A stretch of 19,696 nt of DNA, taken from the NCBI GenBank assembly GCA_003524365.1, contig DQHS01000313.1, forward strand, positions 1 through 19,696, written 5' to 3'. The position numbers and the translations under genes are program-made. Shown in pieces: positions 8,628-16,702 of the stretch (the first letter of the stretch is position 1; every line of letters starts with the position of its first letter). Under the pieces are notes generated by a model. It was not told the origin of the DNA. It saw only the letters and a list, made by a program, of their open reading frames with translations, and did not search any database. This DNA comes from Cellvibrio sp. (GTDB lineage: Bacteria; Pseudomonadota; Gammaproteobacteria; Pseudomonadales; Cellvibrionaceae).

Positions 8628-10481
8628 TTATTTTCCTGCGCAGCTGGGCAAAGTGAAATTGGTGCCGGTGTTGCCAGTAAAACCAAAGGTAGTAGACGCA
8701 CCACTCGCCAGATTTCCGTTATAGCTGACATTAGTGGCGGTTACTCTGCTTGTGCCGTTGCCGCTAAGTGTTGCATTCCAACCGCTGGTGATTTGCGCGT
8801 TCTGTGCAAAGTTCAAATACACCGTCCATCCATTTACCGCAGCTCCTGTGTTGGTTACGCGTACATCCGCTTGGTAACCGCCTGACCAGTTGCCGGTGCG
8901 AGTCACCGTGCAGTTAAATTGGCTGGGCGCTGCACTGGATGCGCTACTGGCGACAGAAGAGCTGGTTGCTGTCGATGAACTGCTCGCTACCGATGAACTG
9001 CTCGCCGCCGAACTCATGTTGCTTGATGAACTGCTGGAAGCAGGGCTAATTGATGATGCTGCGCTGCTAACCGAGGATGCCGAGGAGACTGGGTTGGCCG
9101 AATCGCCAAAGACCGAGACTTCCCAGAGTGAATAGCCCCAGTTGGGATTGGCTTTGCCGGTCAGGCTGATACGCAGGTAGCGCCCTTGGCCAACGAATGA
9201 CAGATTTTCAATGCCGCCTGCGCCATTATTTTTGCTGAAAATCGGGTTGGAAAAATTTACGTTGTCAGTAGAAATTTGAATGTTGTACGCCGTTGCATAA
9301 GCGGCTTCCCATTGCAGGCGCGCGCCTGAAACGTCGTAGTAGTTTCCCAAATCAATCGTCACCGATGCACTCGCGGCATTTAATGCTGACGCCCAACGTG
9401 TCGCTCCATTGCCATCAACCAATTTGGCTGCCTCGTAACCTGCGCCCTCGGTTGAACTGGCAACTACCGCTTTACCCAGCGCTAAATTAACCGGTCCCGC
9501 GGACGAGCTGGAACTGCTGGTTGAAGTGAAATCCGGCAACTGATCGATGGAGATAGTTTTGCTGTTACTCATCGCCGTGCGCCAGGAATTTTCGCAGCCT
9601 TTTACATCGCCAGAGCTGGGTTGCCCCTGTGTGCGATAGCAGTCGCGGAACGCCCAAACGATTGAAAAAGAAAAGGGTGGTTCACTCGCTGGATTAAGTG
9701 CGTTAAAGGTTTCGGCGATACCGACAACTTTGTTGTTGCCGATGGCTTTGAGCGTGTTGTAGTCAGTCCAACTTTGGTAATAATCCGAGGTTACTGAGTC
9801 AACCATGTTATCGCCGGGATACCAATCGCGCATATTGCTGCGATAGCCACCTGTACCGGCCATGCCGTTAAAAACCCAGAGCACATTATTTACTCCTTGG
9901 GCGTTGACGCGATCGTAAATCAGCTTCCACAAACGCTTGTAATTGTCGGTGCCTTTTTTGGCCCACCACATGAAATTGTCGTTGGCTTCATGGAGCGGCC
10001 GGAACAATACCGGCACACCCGCATCACCCATTTTTTTCAGTTCGCGCGCCACTACGTCGATATCCTGATACAGCTTGGAGTTGGGATTATTCAGGTCCTG
10101 ATCAAAGGCGCAATCGGTGTAGTACTCGCCACCGCGCGGGCATTTCCAATGCCATTGAAAGGCCACTATGCCTTTTTTGTTTTTTGCAAAATCGATGGCC
10201 TTTTGCGTTTCCGAAGTATCGCCGTCGGTGTAGCGGTAAAAATCGAACGCGATTATTGCGGGGTAACGCCCGGTCCACTGTTGGACTTTATCGGCATCGG
10301 GCATATCGGTTTGGCCGGAGATAAAACTGTTATTTTTCAGGTAGCAAAGCAGGTTTTTGGCCTGCAGGTTTGCATCCGGATCAGCCGGTGTCTGGCCACA
10401 ACTACTTTGGGCAAGAGCGCTATTCGCCAACAGGCTGCTGGCGGCGCTGATAACGAATCCTGCGAGAAATGTTTTTTTCAT
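8628..10481 (-). CDS. Secreted GH26 beta-mannanase with discoidin/CBM32-like and CBM2 modules
   Basis: This is a predicted extracellular endo-beta-1,4-mannanase (EC 3.2.1.78) of 617 residues. A signal peptide ends at ALA|QSS (24/25). The GH26 domain spans about 28-318, with Glu165 in RPLHEAND as acid/base and Glu257 in GIAETFN as nucleophile, the classic pair of clan GH-A family 26. After a short serine linker comes a discoidin (F5/8 type C, CBM32-like) domain at 330-459, then a serine-rich linker (460-520) and a C-terminal CBM2 (521-617). The CBM2 is bracketed by Cys524 and Cys614, with Trp531 and Trp568 and Tyr587 at the positions of the surface aromatics that hold crystalline cellulose. 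It follows the three-domain enzyme gene by 135 bp on the same strand. The ATG has only a weak ribosome site. Closely related accessory modules occur in that neighbour. Mannan as substrate is inferred from the family. Confidence 0.93.
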   Translation of the reverse strand: MKKTFLAGFVISAASSLLANSALAQSSCGQTPADPDANLQAKNLLCYLKNNSFISGQTDMPDADKVQQWTGRYPAIIAFDFYRYTDGDTSETQKAIDFAKNKKGIVAFQWHWKCPRGGEYYTDCAFDQDLNNPNSKLYQDIDVVARELKKMGDAGVPVLFRPLHEANDNFMWWAKKGTDNYKRLWKLIYDRVNAQGVNNVLWVFNGMAGTGGYRSNMRDWYPGDNMVDSVTSDYYQSWTDYNTLKAIGNNKVVGIAETFNALNPASEPPFSFSIVWAFRDCYRTQGQPSSGDVKGCENSWRTAMSNSKTISIDQLPDFTSTSSSSSSAGPVNLALGKAVVASSTEGAGYEAAKLVDGNGATRWASALNAASASVTIDLGNYYDVSGARLQWEAAYATAYNIQISTDNVNFSNPIFSKNNGAGGIENLSFVGQGRYLRISLTGKANPNWGYSLWEVSVFGDSANPVSSASSVSSAASSISPASSSSSSNMSSAASSSSVASSSSTATSSSVASSASSAAPSQFNCTVTRTGNWSGGYQADVRVTNTGAAVNGWTVYLNFAQNAQITSGWNATLSGNGTSRVTATNVSYNGNLASGASTTFGFTGNTGTNFTLPSCAGK

Positions 10482-10503
10482 AATAGTGTCTGCCTGTTCA
10501 TGC

Positions 10504-10527
10504 GCCGCCCGTTCTACAGAGGGCGGC
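10504..10527 (-). other. GC-rich hairpin just upstream of the GH26 start
   Basis: GCCGCCC at 10504-10510 and GGGCGGC at 10521-10527 form a perfect 7-bp stem with a 10-base loop. It ends about 22 bases before the GH26 start codon. There is no T-run after it, so it is unlikely to be a terminator. It could stabilise a processed transcript or affect translation of the mannanase message. Confidence 0.5.
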
Positions 10528-10537
10528 CGGGAGGATT

Positions 10538-10564
10538 AAAAAGAGCCCGTCCCTGGGCAAGCTC
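10538..10564 (-). terminator. Probable terminator between the three-domain enzyme and GH26 genes
   Basis: Read on the minus strand, GAGCTTG (10564-10558) pairs with CGGGCTC (10549-10543), using two G-T pairs, around an 8-base loop. Five T follow (10542-10538). It sits about 53 bases after the stop of the large gene and before the GH26 gene. The stem is modest, so partial read-through into the GH26 gene is plausible; no good promoter for the GH26 gene was found in the 135-bp gap. Confidence 0.6.
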
Positions 10565-10616
10565 AAGAAAGTCAATCAAGCGCGAGCAAAATGCCAGCGC
10601 AAGAAAGACCGGGGGG

Positions 10617-13600
10617 CTACAAGGGTGGATAGGCGTTGTTCAAGAGCACCTGGAATCCTTCTTTGAACCAACGGCCAGCAACGGGTGCATTAGCCAGTGC
10701 GCCGGTTGTGGTACCTGCGGAATTGGTGAAGGTGGGATCGCAATTGCGGTCAAAGCCTTTGGCTGGATCTTGCGGGTCGTATGACAACGCCAACGAAGCC
10801 GCGCCGTCTGATTCGCCTGGCGGTTTTACCCACACATAGGCATCAATGCCGGCCAAGGGAGCCACTTGCGGACGCTCGCCCACACCGCCGGGTTGGTTAC
10901 ACCAGTTGCCGCGATGTGCACGACGGTCAATACGCGATTGGTCAACAAAGGTGTCCAGCATACTGCTGGTAGAGCGTGCGGTTGGACGGTTAGTACCACC
11001 CCAGCCGTTGCGTGAGGTATCCACCAACATACCAATGGAGGATGGGAATCCCGCAGATATCATCGCCGAACGCCACGCCTGCACGAAGGAGACTTCGCTG
11101 AAGTGCGGGTTCCATTCGTAGAATTTGGCTTGACGGGTTTGGGTGCTGCCGCCGGGGAAGGCGCTGTTGGCCAGAGAATCCAGGAAGGGTTCGTATAGAG
11201 GGGTGTAGCCAGAGGTATTGGATACAAACCCGGCAATCGAGTTAACGCCACCCGTTGCCCCTTTAATCGCATCGCCTATCAATGTCACTGCTTTGGCGAA
11301 ATTCTCGCTCCAACCCAACCAGCCGGAGTGCCCGATATCCACATAGCTATACACATTCGGAATCGCATACAACTTGCTCAGGGTGTAGCGGGTATTGGCG
11401 ACATAACCGTGTGTCGCGTCAGCCGCTTGTTGGCAGGCGGGTGTGCCCAGATTGGTCACCAGATTGGGCAGCGAGTCCGGCTCGATAATCGCGATGATGC
11501 GCAAGTCGCGGTATTTGGGCTCAGAGAAAATTGATGCGAGAGCATCAACATACTCTGTGCGGTAACGGTTGGTGCCTTCAACGCCTTGCTTTAACTCACC
11601 GTTGGACGCAAGCGCATGGCAATCGCGGTTGGGCAGGTCGTAGACCACGACCTGAATCACGTTGGCATTTTGATCCAAAGCGGCGTCCAGATGATCGCGC
11701 AGGCCCCAACTTCCGTCGGTCGGTGCAATAGCCCCGATGCGATCCATCCACACCGCGGTGTTGTAGCCAGAGATCTTGGAACCACCGGGTTCTGCTTGAG
11801 CCTTATCTGACCAGACTGGGTCCCGGTACCACTGGGCGCCTACGAATGGGTTATCCAGACGTACACCCGGTGCAACGCTTGATACCGATGAGCTTGACCG
11901 AGAGCTGGGTGCGACCGAAGAGCTAGTGGAGGAAGTTGAGCTTGAAGTCGTTGTCACACTTGAGCTGCTTGGGGCAACCGATGAGCGCGAGCTGGGTGCA
12001 ACCGAGCTAGATGGACGGAATGATGTGGTCACCACTACCGGTTGGCCGGAACAGCTTGGTAGAACCAGTGCGCCGGAGGTATTGCCTGTCAAACCAAAGT
12101 TGGTTGAAGCACCTGAGCCCAGGTTGCCGTTGTAGCTCACATTGGTCGCGGTTACCCGGTTGGTTCCACTGCCGGTCAGGGTGGCGTTCCAGCTGTTGGT
12201 GATCGCTGCGGTTTGCGGATAATTCAGGTACACCGTCCAGTTTTGCACCGCAGCGCCGGTGTTGGTGACCTTCACATCCAACTGATAACCGCCTTGCCAG
12301 TTGCCGGTTTGGGTGACTACACAGGTGAGCGGGCTGGTAGAAACAATCGAGCTGCTGGAGCTTGAAGGTGGGAGCGAAGAACTGATATTGCTGGATGAGC
12401 TGGAAGAGGAAACTGTCACCCCGTAAGAGCGCAAACGGTTGCGCACAAAGTTGCCGGAATCGCTCAGTTGCGCGCTACTCCAGCCGCCGGTTCCACTTGC
12501 GCCAGCCCTGAGTGCCGCAGAGGTTTCGTTCTTGTCTGACAGCGACCAGTTAACCCAGCTGATGCCATAGGAATCCAGCAAGTTCAGCCAGGTATTGGTT
12601 TGATCCGGGCAGATGCTGCCGTTGCCGGTGTACTCACTGTTGCCCCATTCGGTGGAGACGATTGGCAACTTCGCATCGGCCGCTGCCCGCACTATGGCGC
12701 GCAATGGTTCCTGATGTTCCGGTGAGCAAGCATAAAAGTGCAGGGCGTAAGCCACATTGTTAAAGGTAAGTGGGCTGGCGACCACCTGATCCAAGCGCTG
12801 GCTCCACACGGCGGTTCCCACAATCACAAAAGCATCGGGAGCACCGGCGCGAATCACCGGAATCACTTCGTTGGCGTAAGGTTTGATCGATGATTCCCAA
12901 TCCACGCCATTAGGTTCGTTGGCGATTTCATAAATAATGTTGGGGATATTGCCGTATTTGGCGGTGACCCGTTGGAAGAAGGTTTTGGCCTGTTCTTTAT
13001 GAGTCAGCGGATTGCCGTCGCTCAAAATATGCCAATCCACGATCACATAAAGGTCGTTGGCGATGGCGGCATCTATACCTTTCCAAAGTGTATCCAGCAC
13101 TGCCGGGTTATCCAGATAGCCACCTTCTTTGGTGTACATCGCCAGGCGCACCACGTTGGAGTTCCAATCATCCCGCAGCCATTTGAAGCTGCTGGAGTTT
13201 ACGAACTGGGGATACCAGTGCAAACCATGGGTGCTCATGCCGCGCAGCTGAAACGCCTGACCGCGCTCATTCACCAGCCGGCCATTGAGGGTGCGCAGGC
13301 GACCATTCTGGCTTACCAAACGGCCAGTGGCGTTGCTGATGCTCGAACTGCTGGATGTGGTGCTGGATGAAATACTCGAAACACTGCTTGAACTAACACC
13401 GTTCGCCCCTGTGCCATACACCGCGATATCCCAGAGCGAGTAGCCCCAAGCTGGATTGGCTTTGGTGGTCATATTGATGCGCAAATAACGGCCCTGGCCG
13501 GTGATGCTGATGTTCTCGACCCCACCGGTGCCATTGGTTTTGCTGAGCAGGTTGGTCCAGTTCACATTGTCGCTGGAGATCTGGATGTTGTAGCCGCTGG

Positions 13601-14816
13601 CATAGGCCGCCTCCCAGCTCAAGCGTAGGCCGGTAATATCGTAGTAAGCGCCCAAATCCACCGACAAACTGGCGGTTCCCGCTGTCAGTGCTGAGGCCCA
13701 ACGGGTCGTGCCGTTGTTATCAAAAGCTTTTGCTGCCTCGTAACCTGCGCCTTCAAATGAAGAGGCGCTGGCCGGTTTGCCAAAGGCGATATTCGGAACC
13801 GTTGACGATGCGCTACTGGAGCTGGATTGGCCGCCGAAAATCGTCGCCAGTTTGGAGGTTTGCTTGATCCCGTTAGTACCGTTAATCAGCCGATTACCCC
13901 AGGAACTGAGGCTATTCACGTTGAAATTATTGACGATATCCAGCGATTTGGTTTCGGCGTTGTTGCCCGACCAGGACCAACCTAAATAACCAAAGCCCAG
14001 CTGTTGGCTGACCGCCATAATGGCATCTTCATCAACATTGGCGCCCTTGTGGTCGGCGCCAAATTCGCCCACGACCACGGGCAAACTCTTGTTTTTAAAA
14101 TCCTGCAAATAGCTTTGAACGGCGGAGAAATTGCCGTAACTCTCGTACATATGCACAGAAAACACGGTGTTGCGCTCACTGTCGGCATTGAACACCGTAC
14201 TCGCGTTATTGCGCATGGTATTTGACCAATCTTGCCCCCAGTTAGGCGCATCCACCATGATGGTGTGTTTGATGCCCGCCTGACGCATTCTCTGGATGGA
14301 TTGGGTTTGCAATGAGGTCCATTCGCCCGCCCGGTTATTGCCCAAAGGCTCGTTGGCGATATTGATGATGACGTAATCTTCCTGATTGTTGAGCGCGCTG
14401 CGGATGTCAGAACTCAACCAGTAATTAACGGTATTGAGCGGATTTTCGGCATTGCCCGCATCGCCGTAACCTGTGGCGTCATGCACCTCCAGCACCGCGA
14501 TCAATTTGTTGTCTTTACACCATTGGATGACCTGCGCGACTTCCGCGCCGCCCACGCGACCGCCCAATCCGCCAGTGCCATTGGCCAATACGATGCGGAC
14601 GGTGTTAGAGCCAGTGGCGGCTATATCGCGCAGCGCCTGGGGCGTGGTGTCTTTGTACCAAACGTGAGCGTGGTTAACCCCGCGCATCACGAACGGTACA
14701 CCATTACCTTCTACCAATTTACCGCCTTGCACACTAAACCCTGCCAGAGCCGCCGGTGAGCAGAGACTCAGCGCAAGCACAGAAGCGGGAAACCACTTTG
14801 CAAATTGCTTATGCAT
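10617..14816 (-). CDS. Tri-catalytic secreted enzyme: GH5 mannanase - CBM32-like - GH5 endoglucanase - CBM2 - GH6 cellobiohydrolase
   Basis: The 1399-residue product has a signal peptide ending near ALA|GF (25/26). Domain 1 (about 26-328) is a GH5 mannanase resembling subfamily 8 (VMRGVNHAHVWY; acid/base Glu156 in NIANEP, nucleophile Glu251 in VVVGEFG). A discoidin/CBM32-like domain spans 340-468. Domain 2 (about 505-800) is a GH5 endoglucanase resembling subfamily 2 (LRGMSTHGLHWYPQ; acid/base Glu634 in EIANEP, nucleophile Glu723 in STEWGNSEYTG). A CBM2 spans 830-922 (Cys832, Cys922). Domain 3 (about 985-1399) is GH6: VVVYDLPNRDC with Asp1065, IIEPDSLPN with general acid Asp1114, and WVKPPGESDG with Asp1337. 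Its sequence resembles bacterial exo-acting cellobiohydrolases. Serine-rich linkers lie at 330-339, 473-495, 803-826 and 935-981. All catalytic residues are present. AGAGG precedes the ATG by six bases. Predicted activities are endo-mannanase, endo-cellulase and cellobiose release in one chain. Confidence 0.95.
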   Translation of the reverse strand: MHKQFAKWFPASVLALSLCSPAALAGFSVQGGKLVEGNGVPFVMRGVNHAHVWYKDTTPQALRDIAATGSNTVRIVLANGTGGLGGRVGGAEVAQVIQWCKDNKLIAVLEVHDATGYGDAGNAENPLNTVNYWLSSDIRSALNNQEDYVIINIANEPLGNNRAGEWTSLQTQSIQRMRQAGIKHTIMVDAPNWGQDWSNTMRNNASTVFNADSERNTVFSVHMYESYGNFSAVQSYLQDFKNKSLPVVVGEFGADHKGANVDEDAIMAVSQQLGFGYLGWSWSGNNAETKSLDIVNNFNVNSLSSWGNRLINGTNGIKQTSKLATIFGGQSSSSSASSTVPNIAFGKPASASSFEGAGYEAAKAFDNNGTTRWASALTAGTASLSVDLGAYYDITGLRLSWEAAYASGYNIQISSDNVNWTNLLSKTNGTGGVENISITGQGRYLRINMTTKANPAWGYSLWDIAVYGTGANGVSSSSVSSISSSTTSSSSSISNATGRLVSQNGRLRTLNGRLVNERGQAFQLRGMSTHGLHWYPQFVNSSSFKWLRDDWNSNVVRLAMYTKEGGYLDNPAVLDTLWKGIDAAIANDLYVIVDWHILSDGNPLTHKEQAKTFFQRVTAKYGNIPNIIYEIANEPNGVDWESSIKPYANEVIPVIRAGAPDAFVIVGTAVWSQRLDQVVASPLTFNNVAYALHFYACSPEHQEPLRAIVRAAADAKLPIVSTEWGNSEYTGNGSICPDQTNTWLNLLDSYGISWVNWSLSDKNETSAALRAGASGTGGWSSAQLSDSGNFVRNRLRSYGVTVSSSSSSSNISSSLPPSSSSSSIVSTSPLTCVVTQTGNWQGGYQLDVKVTNTGAAVQNWTVYLNYPQTAAITNSWNATLTGSGTNRVTATNVSYNGNLGSGASTNFGLTGNTSGALVLPSCSGQPVVVTTSFRPSSSVAPSSRSSVAPSSSSVTTTSSSTSSTSSSVAPSSRSSSSVSSVAPGVRLDNPFVGAQWYRDPVWSDKAQAEPGGSKISGYNTAVWMDRIGAIAPTDGSWGLRDHLDAALDQNANVIQVVVYDLPNRDCHALASNGELKQGVEGTNRYRTEYVDALASIFSEPKYRDLRIIAIIEPDSLPNLVTNLGTPACQQAADATHGYVANTRYTLSKLYAIPNVYSYVDIGHSGWLGWSENFAKAVTLIGDAIKGATGGVNSIAGFVSNTSGYTPLYEPFLDSLANSAFPGGSTQTRQAKFYEWNPHFSEVSFVQAWRSAMISAGFPSSIGMLVDTSRNGWGGTNRPTARSTSSMLDTFVDQSRIDRRAHRGNWCNQPGGVGERPQVAPLAGIDAYVWVKPPGESDGAASLALSYDPQDPAKGFDRNCDPTFTNSAGTTTGALANAPVAGRWFKEGFQVLLNNAYPPL

Positions 14817-14905
14817 AGATACCTCTAGAGATTATTTTTATGATCGATACGGAGGGCATACGAATGCCTGTTCCCCAATTGAATACGATTACAATATTTA
14901 TCGTA

Positions 14906-14936
14906 TTTATATGTAATCGGTTACTAATGCGGTCAA
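14906..14936 (-). promoter_or_regulatory. Candidate sigma-70 promoter with palindromic operator for the three-domain enzyme gene
   Basis: On the minus strand a TTGACC box (14931-14936) and a TATAAA box (14906-14911) are separated by 19 bases, slightly longer than ideal. The expected start of transcription would give a leader of about 80 bases. The spacer holds the near-palindrome GTAATCGGTTAC (14913-14924), with the central CG and TGTAA-type arms typical of LacI-family operators. A second inverted repeat, TACGAT/ATCGTA at 14884-14889 and 14900-14905, lies just downstream of the -10 box. Repression by a sugar-responsive regulator is an inference; no such regulator is encoded in this window. 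Confidence 0.5.
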
Positions 14937-14959
14937 AAAAATCGCGGCAAACACCGCGA
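14934..14959 (-). terminator. Rho-independent terminator upstream of the enzyme promoter
   Basis: TCGCGG (14942-14947) and CCGCGA (14954-14959) form a 6-bp GC-rich stem with a 6-base loop. On the minus strand the stem is followed directly by seven T, which run into the candidate -35 box of the large enzyme gene. It would stop transcripts arriving from the TerB/J-domain gene about 325 bases upstream, so the enzyme genes depend on their own promoter. Confidence 0.7.
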
Positions 14960-15283
14960 CTGACCTATTGCAGATACTAATAAAGAGGGCGATTTACTCT
15001 ACTCATCCACGTCAAAAGGCATAGATGACTAGTGATTTGGGAAGCGGGTTTGAATAAATGTGAACCAGGGTGACAATTTAACGAGTGGCCTATGTCTCCC
15101 TATCGGGTTTAGAAGGAAAAACGGATCCACGGAATTTTTCGATTGCTGCGTTCTCAACGATGGCAAAACTGCCTCTTTATCACCACGCGGGGCGATTTCA
15201 GTCAATTATCTACGTGGTAATTCAGGAAACGATTTCATGGTTAAAGCTGACGGGACCTAGTTGAGGGGACTTAGCTGACAGAC
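14960..15283. other. 324-bp gap without a convincing gene
   Basis: The only open frame of note here is a GTG-started plus-strand frame at 15060-15260 (66 residues). It has no recognisable family, no clear ribosome site and no operon partner, so I do not call it a gene. No minus-strand frame of useful length was seen. The stretch separates the TerB/J-domain gene from the terminator at 14934-14959. It may be a transcribed 3' tail or the remnant of a lost gene. Confidence 0.4.
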
Positions 15284-16042
15284 TTAGCTGGCGGTGTAGA
15301 TCGACCGGTATTTTTTAATAAACGCATAAGCCGCTTGAATCTGTTTAAAGCGTTCAGTAGTGGCATTGAGCTGGTCTTGCGGCAAGCCTTGGCTCATTAA
15401 TTTATCCGGATGAAACTGACTGGCCAGTTTTTTGTAGGTTCGGCGAATTTCGTCCTCGGTCATCTCTGCTGTTACACCCAATATTTTGTAGGCTTTTAGT
15501 AAATCCTGATTGTGATTGGTCGTTGGCCGACGGGAATTAGGGGATGCATTTTTGTGTTCTTTTGCCTGCTCTTTTGAAGGGGCGCTATAGGTGTCCTGCT
15601 GCGTTGGTTGTGGTGGGTTGAGGCTCAGGGCAAGTTGGTCTTGTTCATAAATCATTTTTAATAAGTGATTGAACACGATGCTGTTGTAGCCCACTTCGCG
15701 TGCGACCCACTGCAGTGCATGCAACTCCTTTTCCATCATGTAGCCATCTGCACGTGCCATGCTAATTAGATGCACCAATAAAATCTGTATCAGTTTTGGG
15801 GTTGTGGATGTGCGAAATTCTTGCAGTGCTTGGCTCGCGTTAAAGTCTGGTGTGGTACCAGCTTTGAACAAATGCAGCGCACTGCGCTGCTCATCCTCCG
15901 ATAAGTGCATTTTTTTCATGTGGACTTTAAGGCGATTGACTTCATCGCGATTGATCACTCCATCGCAACTGGCGATATATCCTAAAAAGCTAAACGCCGC
16001 CTTCAAAAAAGCTTCACGAATAGTTTGACGCTTGTCCGGCAT
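15284..16042 (-). CDS. TerB-like plus J-domain protein (DjlA-like, without membrane anchor)
   Basis: The 252-residue product has a TerB/DjlA-type helical domain at about 10-135, with the acidic motifs SCDGVINRDEV and RADGYMMEKEL typical of that fold. A polar linker leads to a C-terminal J domain (about 180-250) with LLKAYKILGVTAEMTEDEIRRTYKKLA and the HPD tripeptide in QFHPDKL that activates Hsp70. DjlA proteins usually begin with a membrane segment; this one does not, so it should be a cytosolic co-chaperone of DnaK. I chose the ATG at 16042, with GGTGG about 7 bases upstream, over an in-frame TTG at 16048 that lies too close to that site. It is apparently a single-gene unit whose transcript would end at the terminator at 14934-14959. 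Confidence 0.88.
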   Translation of the reverse strand: MPDKRQTIREAFLKAAFSFLGYIASCDGVINRDEVNRLKVHMKKMHLSEDEQRSALHLFKAGTTPDFNASQALQEFRTSTTPKLIQILLVHLISMARADGYMMEKELHALQWVAREVGYNSIVFNHLLKMIYEQDQLALSLNPPQPTQQDTYSAPSKEQAKEHKNASPNSRRPTTNHNQDLLKAYKILGVTAEMTEDEIRRTYKKLASQFHPDKLMSQGLPQDQLNATTERFKQIQAAYAFIKKYRSIYTAS

Positions 16043-16702
16043 AGGCAATCCACCATCGATGGGTTTTGTTTACATAATAGGTGGTTTTAGGGCGGGTAAA
16101 TCGTGAAGTGATATCGATAAAAATCAGATCTGCTACTTAGCTCTGCCACAGGCCTCAATCTTTTTCATGCATCCCTCCCTCCTTTATTAGTGCCACATGG
16201 GGTGGAACGCCAGCTGGGCGGCTAGATGATTGATTTTATTAACATTAAATTTCTAAGGCGTCTTCATAGTAGAGAGTCTTATTGGTTGCTGAGTCATGCG
16301 GAGCCAAGGGCAACTAGAGCTGTACACGTGATTTTTCTTTACTCAACCTTGCCATGTAATCACTAATTAGAAACTGGGACGACACCAATATAAAAATTCA
16401 GTAGTTTAATTAACCATAAATATAAAGGCTTTGAAGCCAGTTGACGTATCAAGCTCCGCTTACCAAAAGCGCGAGGCCTAAAGGTAACTCCAAAATATCC
16501 TTTAATAGCATTTCCGTAAATTTAGCCATAAAAATTGATCGCGTTATGTCTTTCGGTGTAAGCGCCGTGAACACGGGGTGTTTATTCCTTTGTCTGCCAG
16601 TTTCACCGGCACACAAGTAAAGTCCTGCAATTTGCTGCTTTTACAAGGGGATACCTGCAGGAAAGCCTTTTCTGTGTTTACTTTTAATCCTTGGAGAATC
16701 TA
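16043..16702 (+). promoter_or_regulatory. 660-bp non-coding region with promoters and long leader of the GH16 gene
   Basis: No gene is seen between the divergent TerB/J-domain and GH16 genes. Small hairpins are visible: GGCT/AGCC with a TTGA loop at 16427-16438, CTC-CGCTT paired with AAGCG-C-GAG at 16454-16475, and a longer inverted repeat TCCTGCA/TGCAGGA at 16623-16629 and 16656-16662. The motif ATGTAATC at 16354-16361 matches the left half of the palindrome in the promoter of the large enzyme. No known riboswitch class was matched, and I could not place a confident -35/-10 pair. Confidence 0.45.

Noticed and set aside
9897..10784. Plus-strand open frame of 295 residues across the GH26 start and the end of the large gene
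   Set aside because: It is antisense to two well-supported CAZyme genes and shows no family features; the frame is open because of the codon use of the opposite strand.
12972..13370. Plus-strand frame of 132 residues inside the large enzyme gene
   Set aside because: It is antisense to the GH5 endoglucanase domain, whose catalytic motifs are intact on the minus strand.
15060..15260. 66-residue plus-strand frame with a GTG start
   Set aside because: No ribosome site, family resemblance or operon context. Described only as gap content.
16420..16510. Possible cyclic di-GMP riboswitch in the GH16 leader (GAGGCCTAAAGGT looks a little like part of the class I core)
   Set aside because: The conserved core order and the flanking helices of class I are not present; only short local hairpins could be paired.
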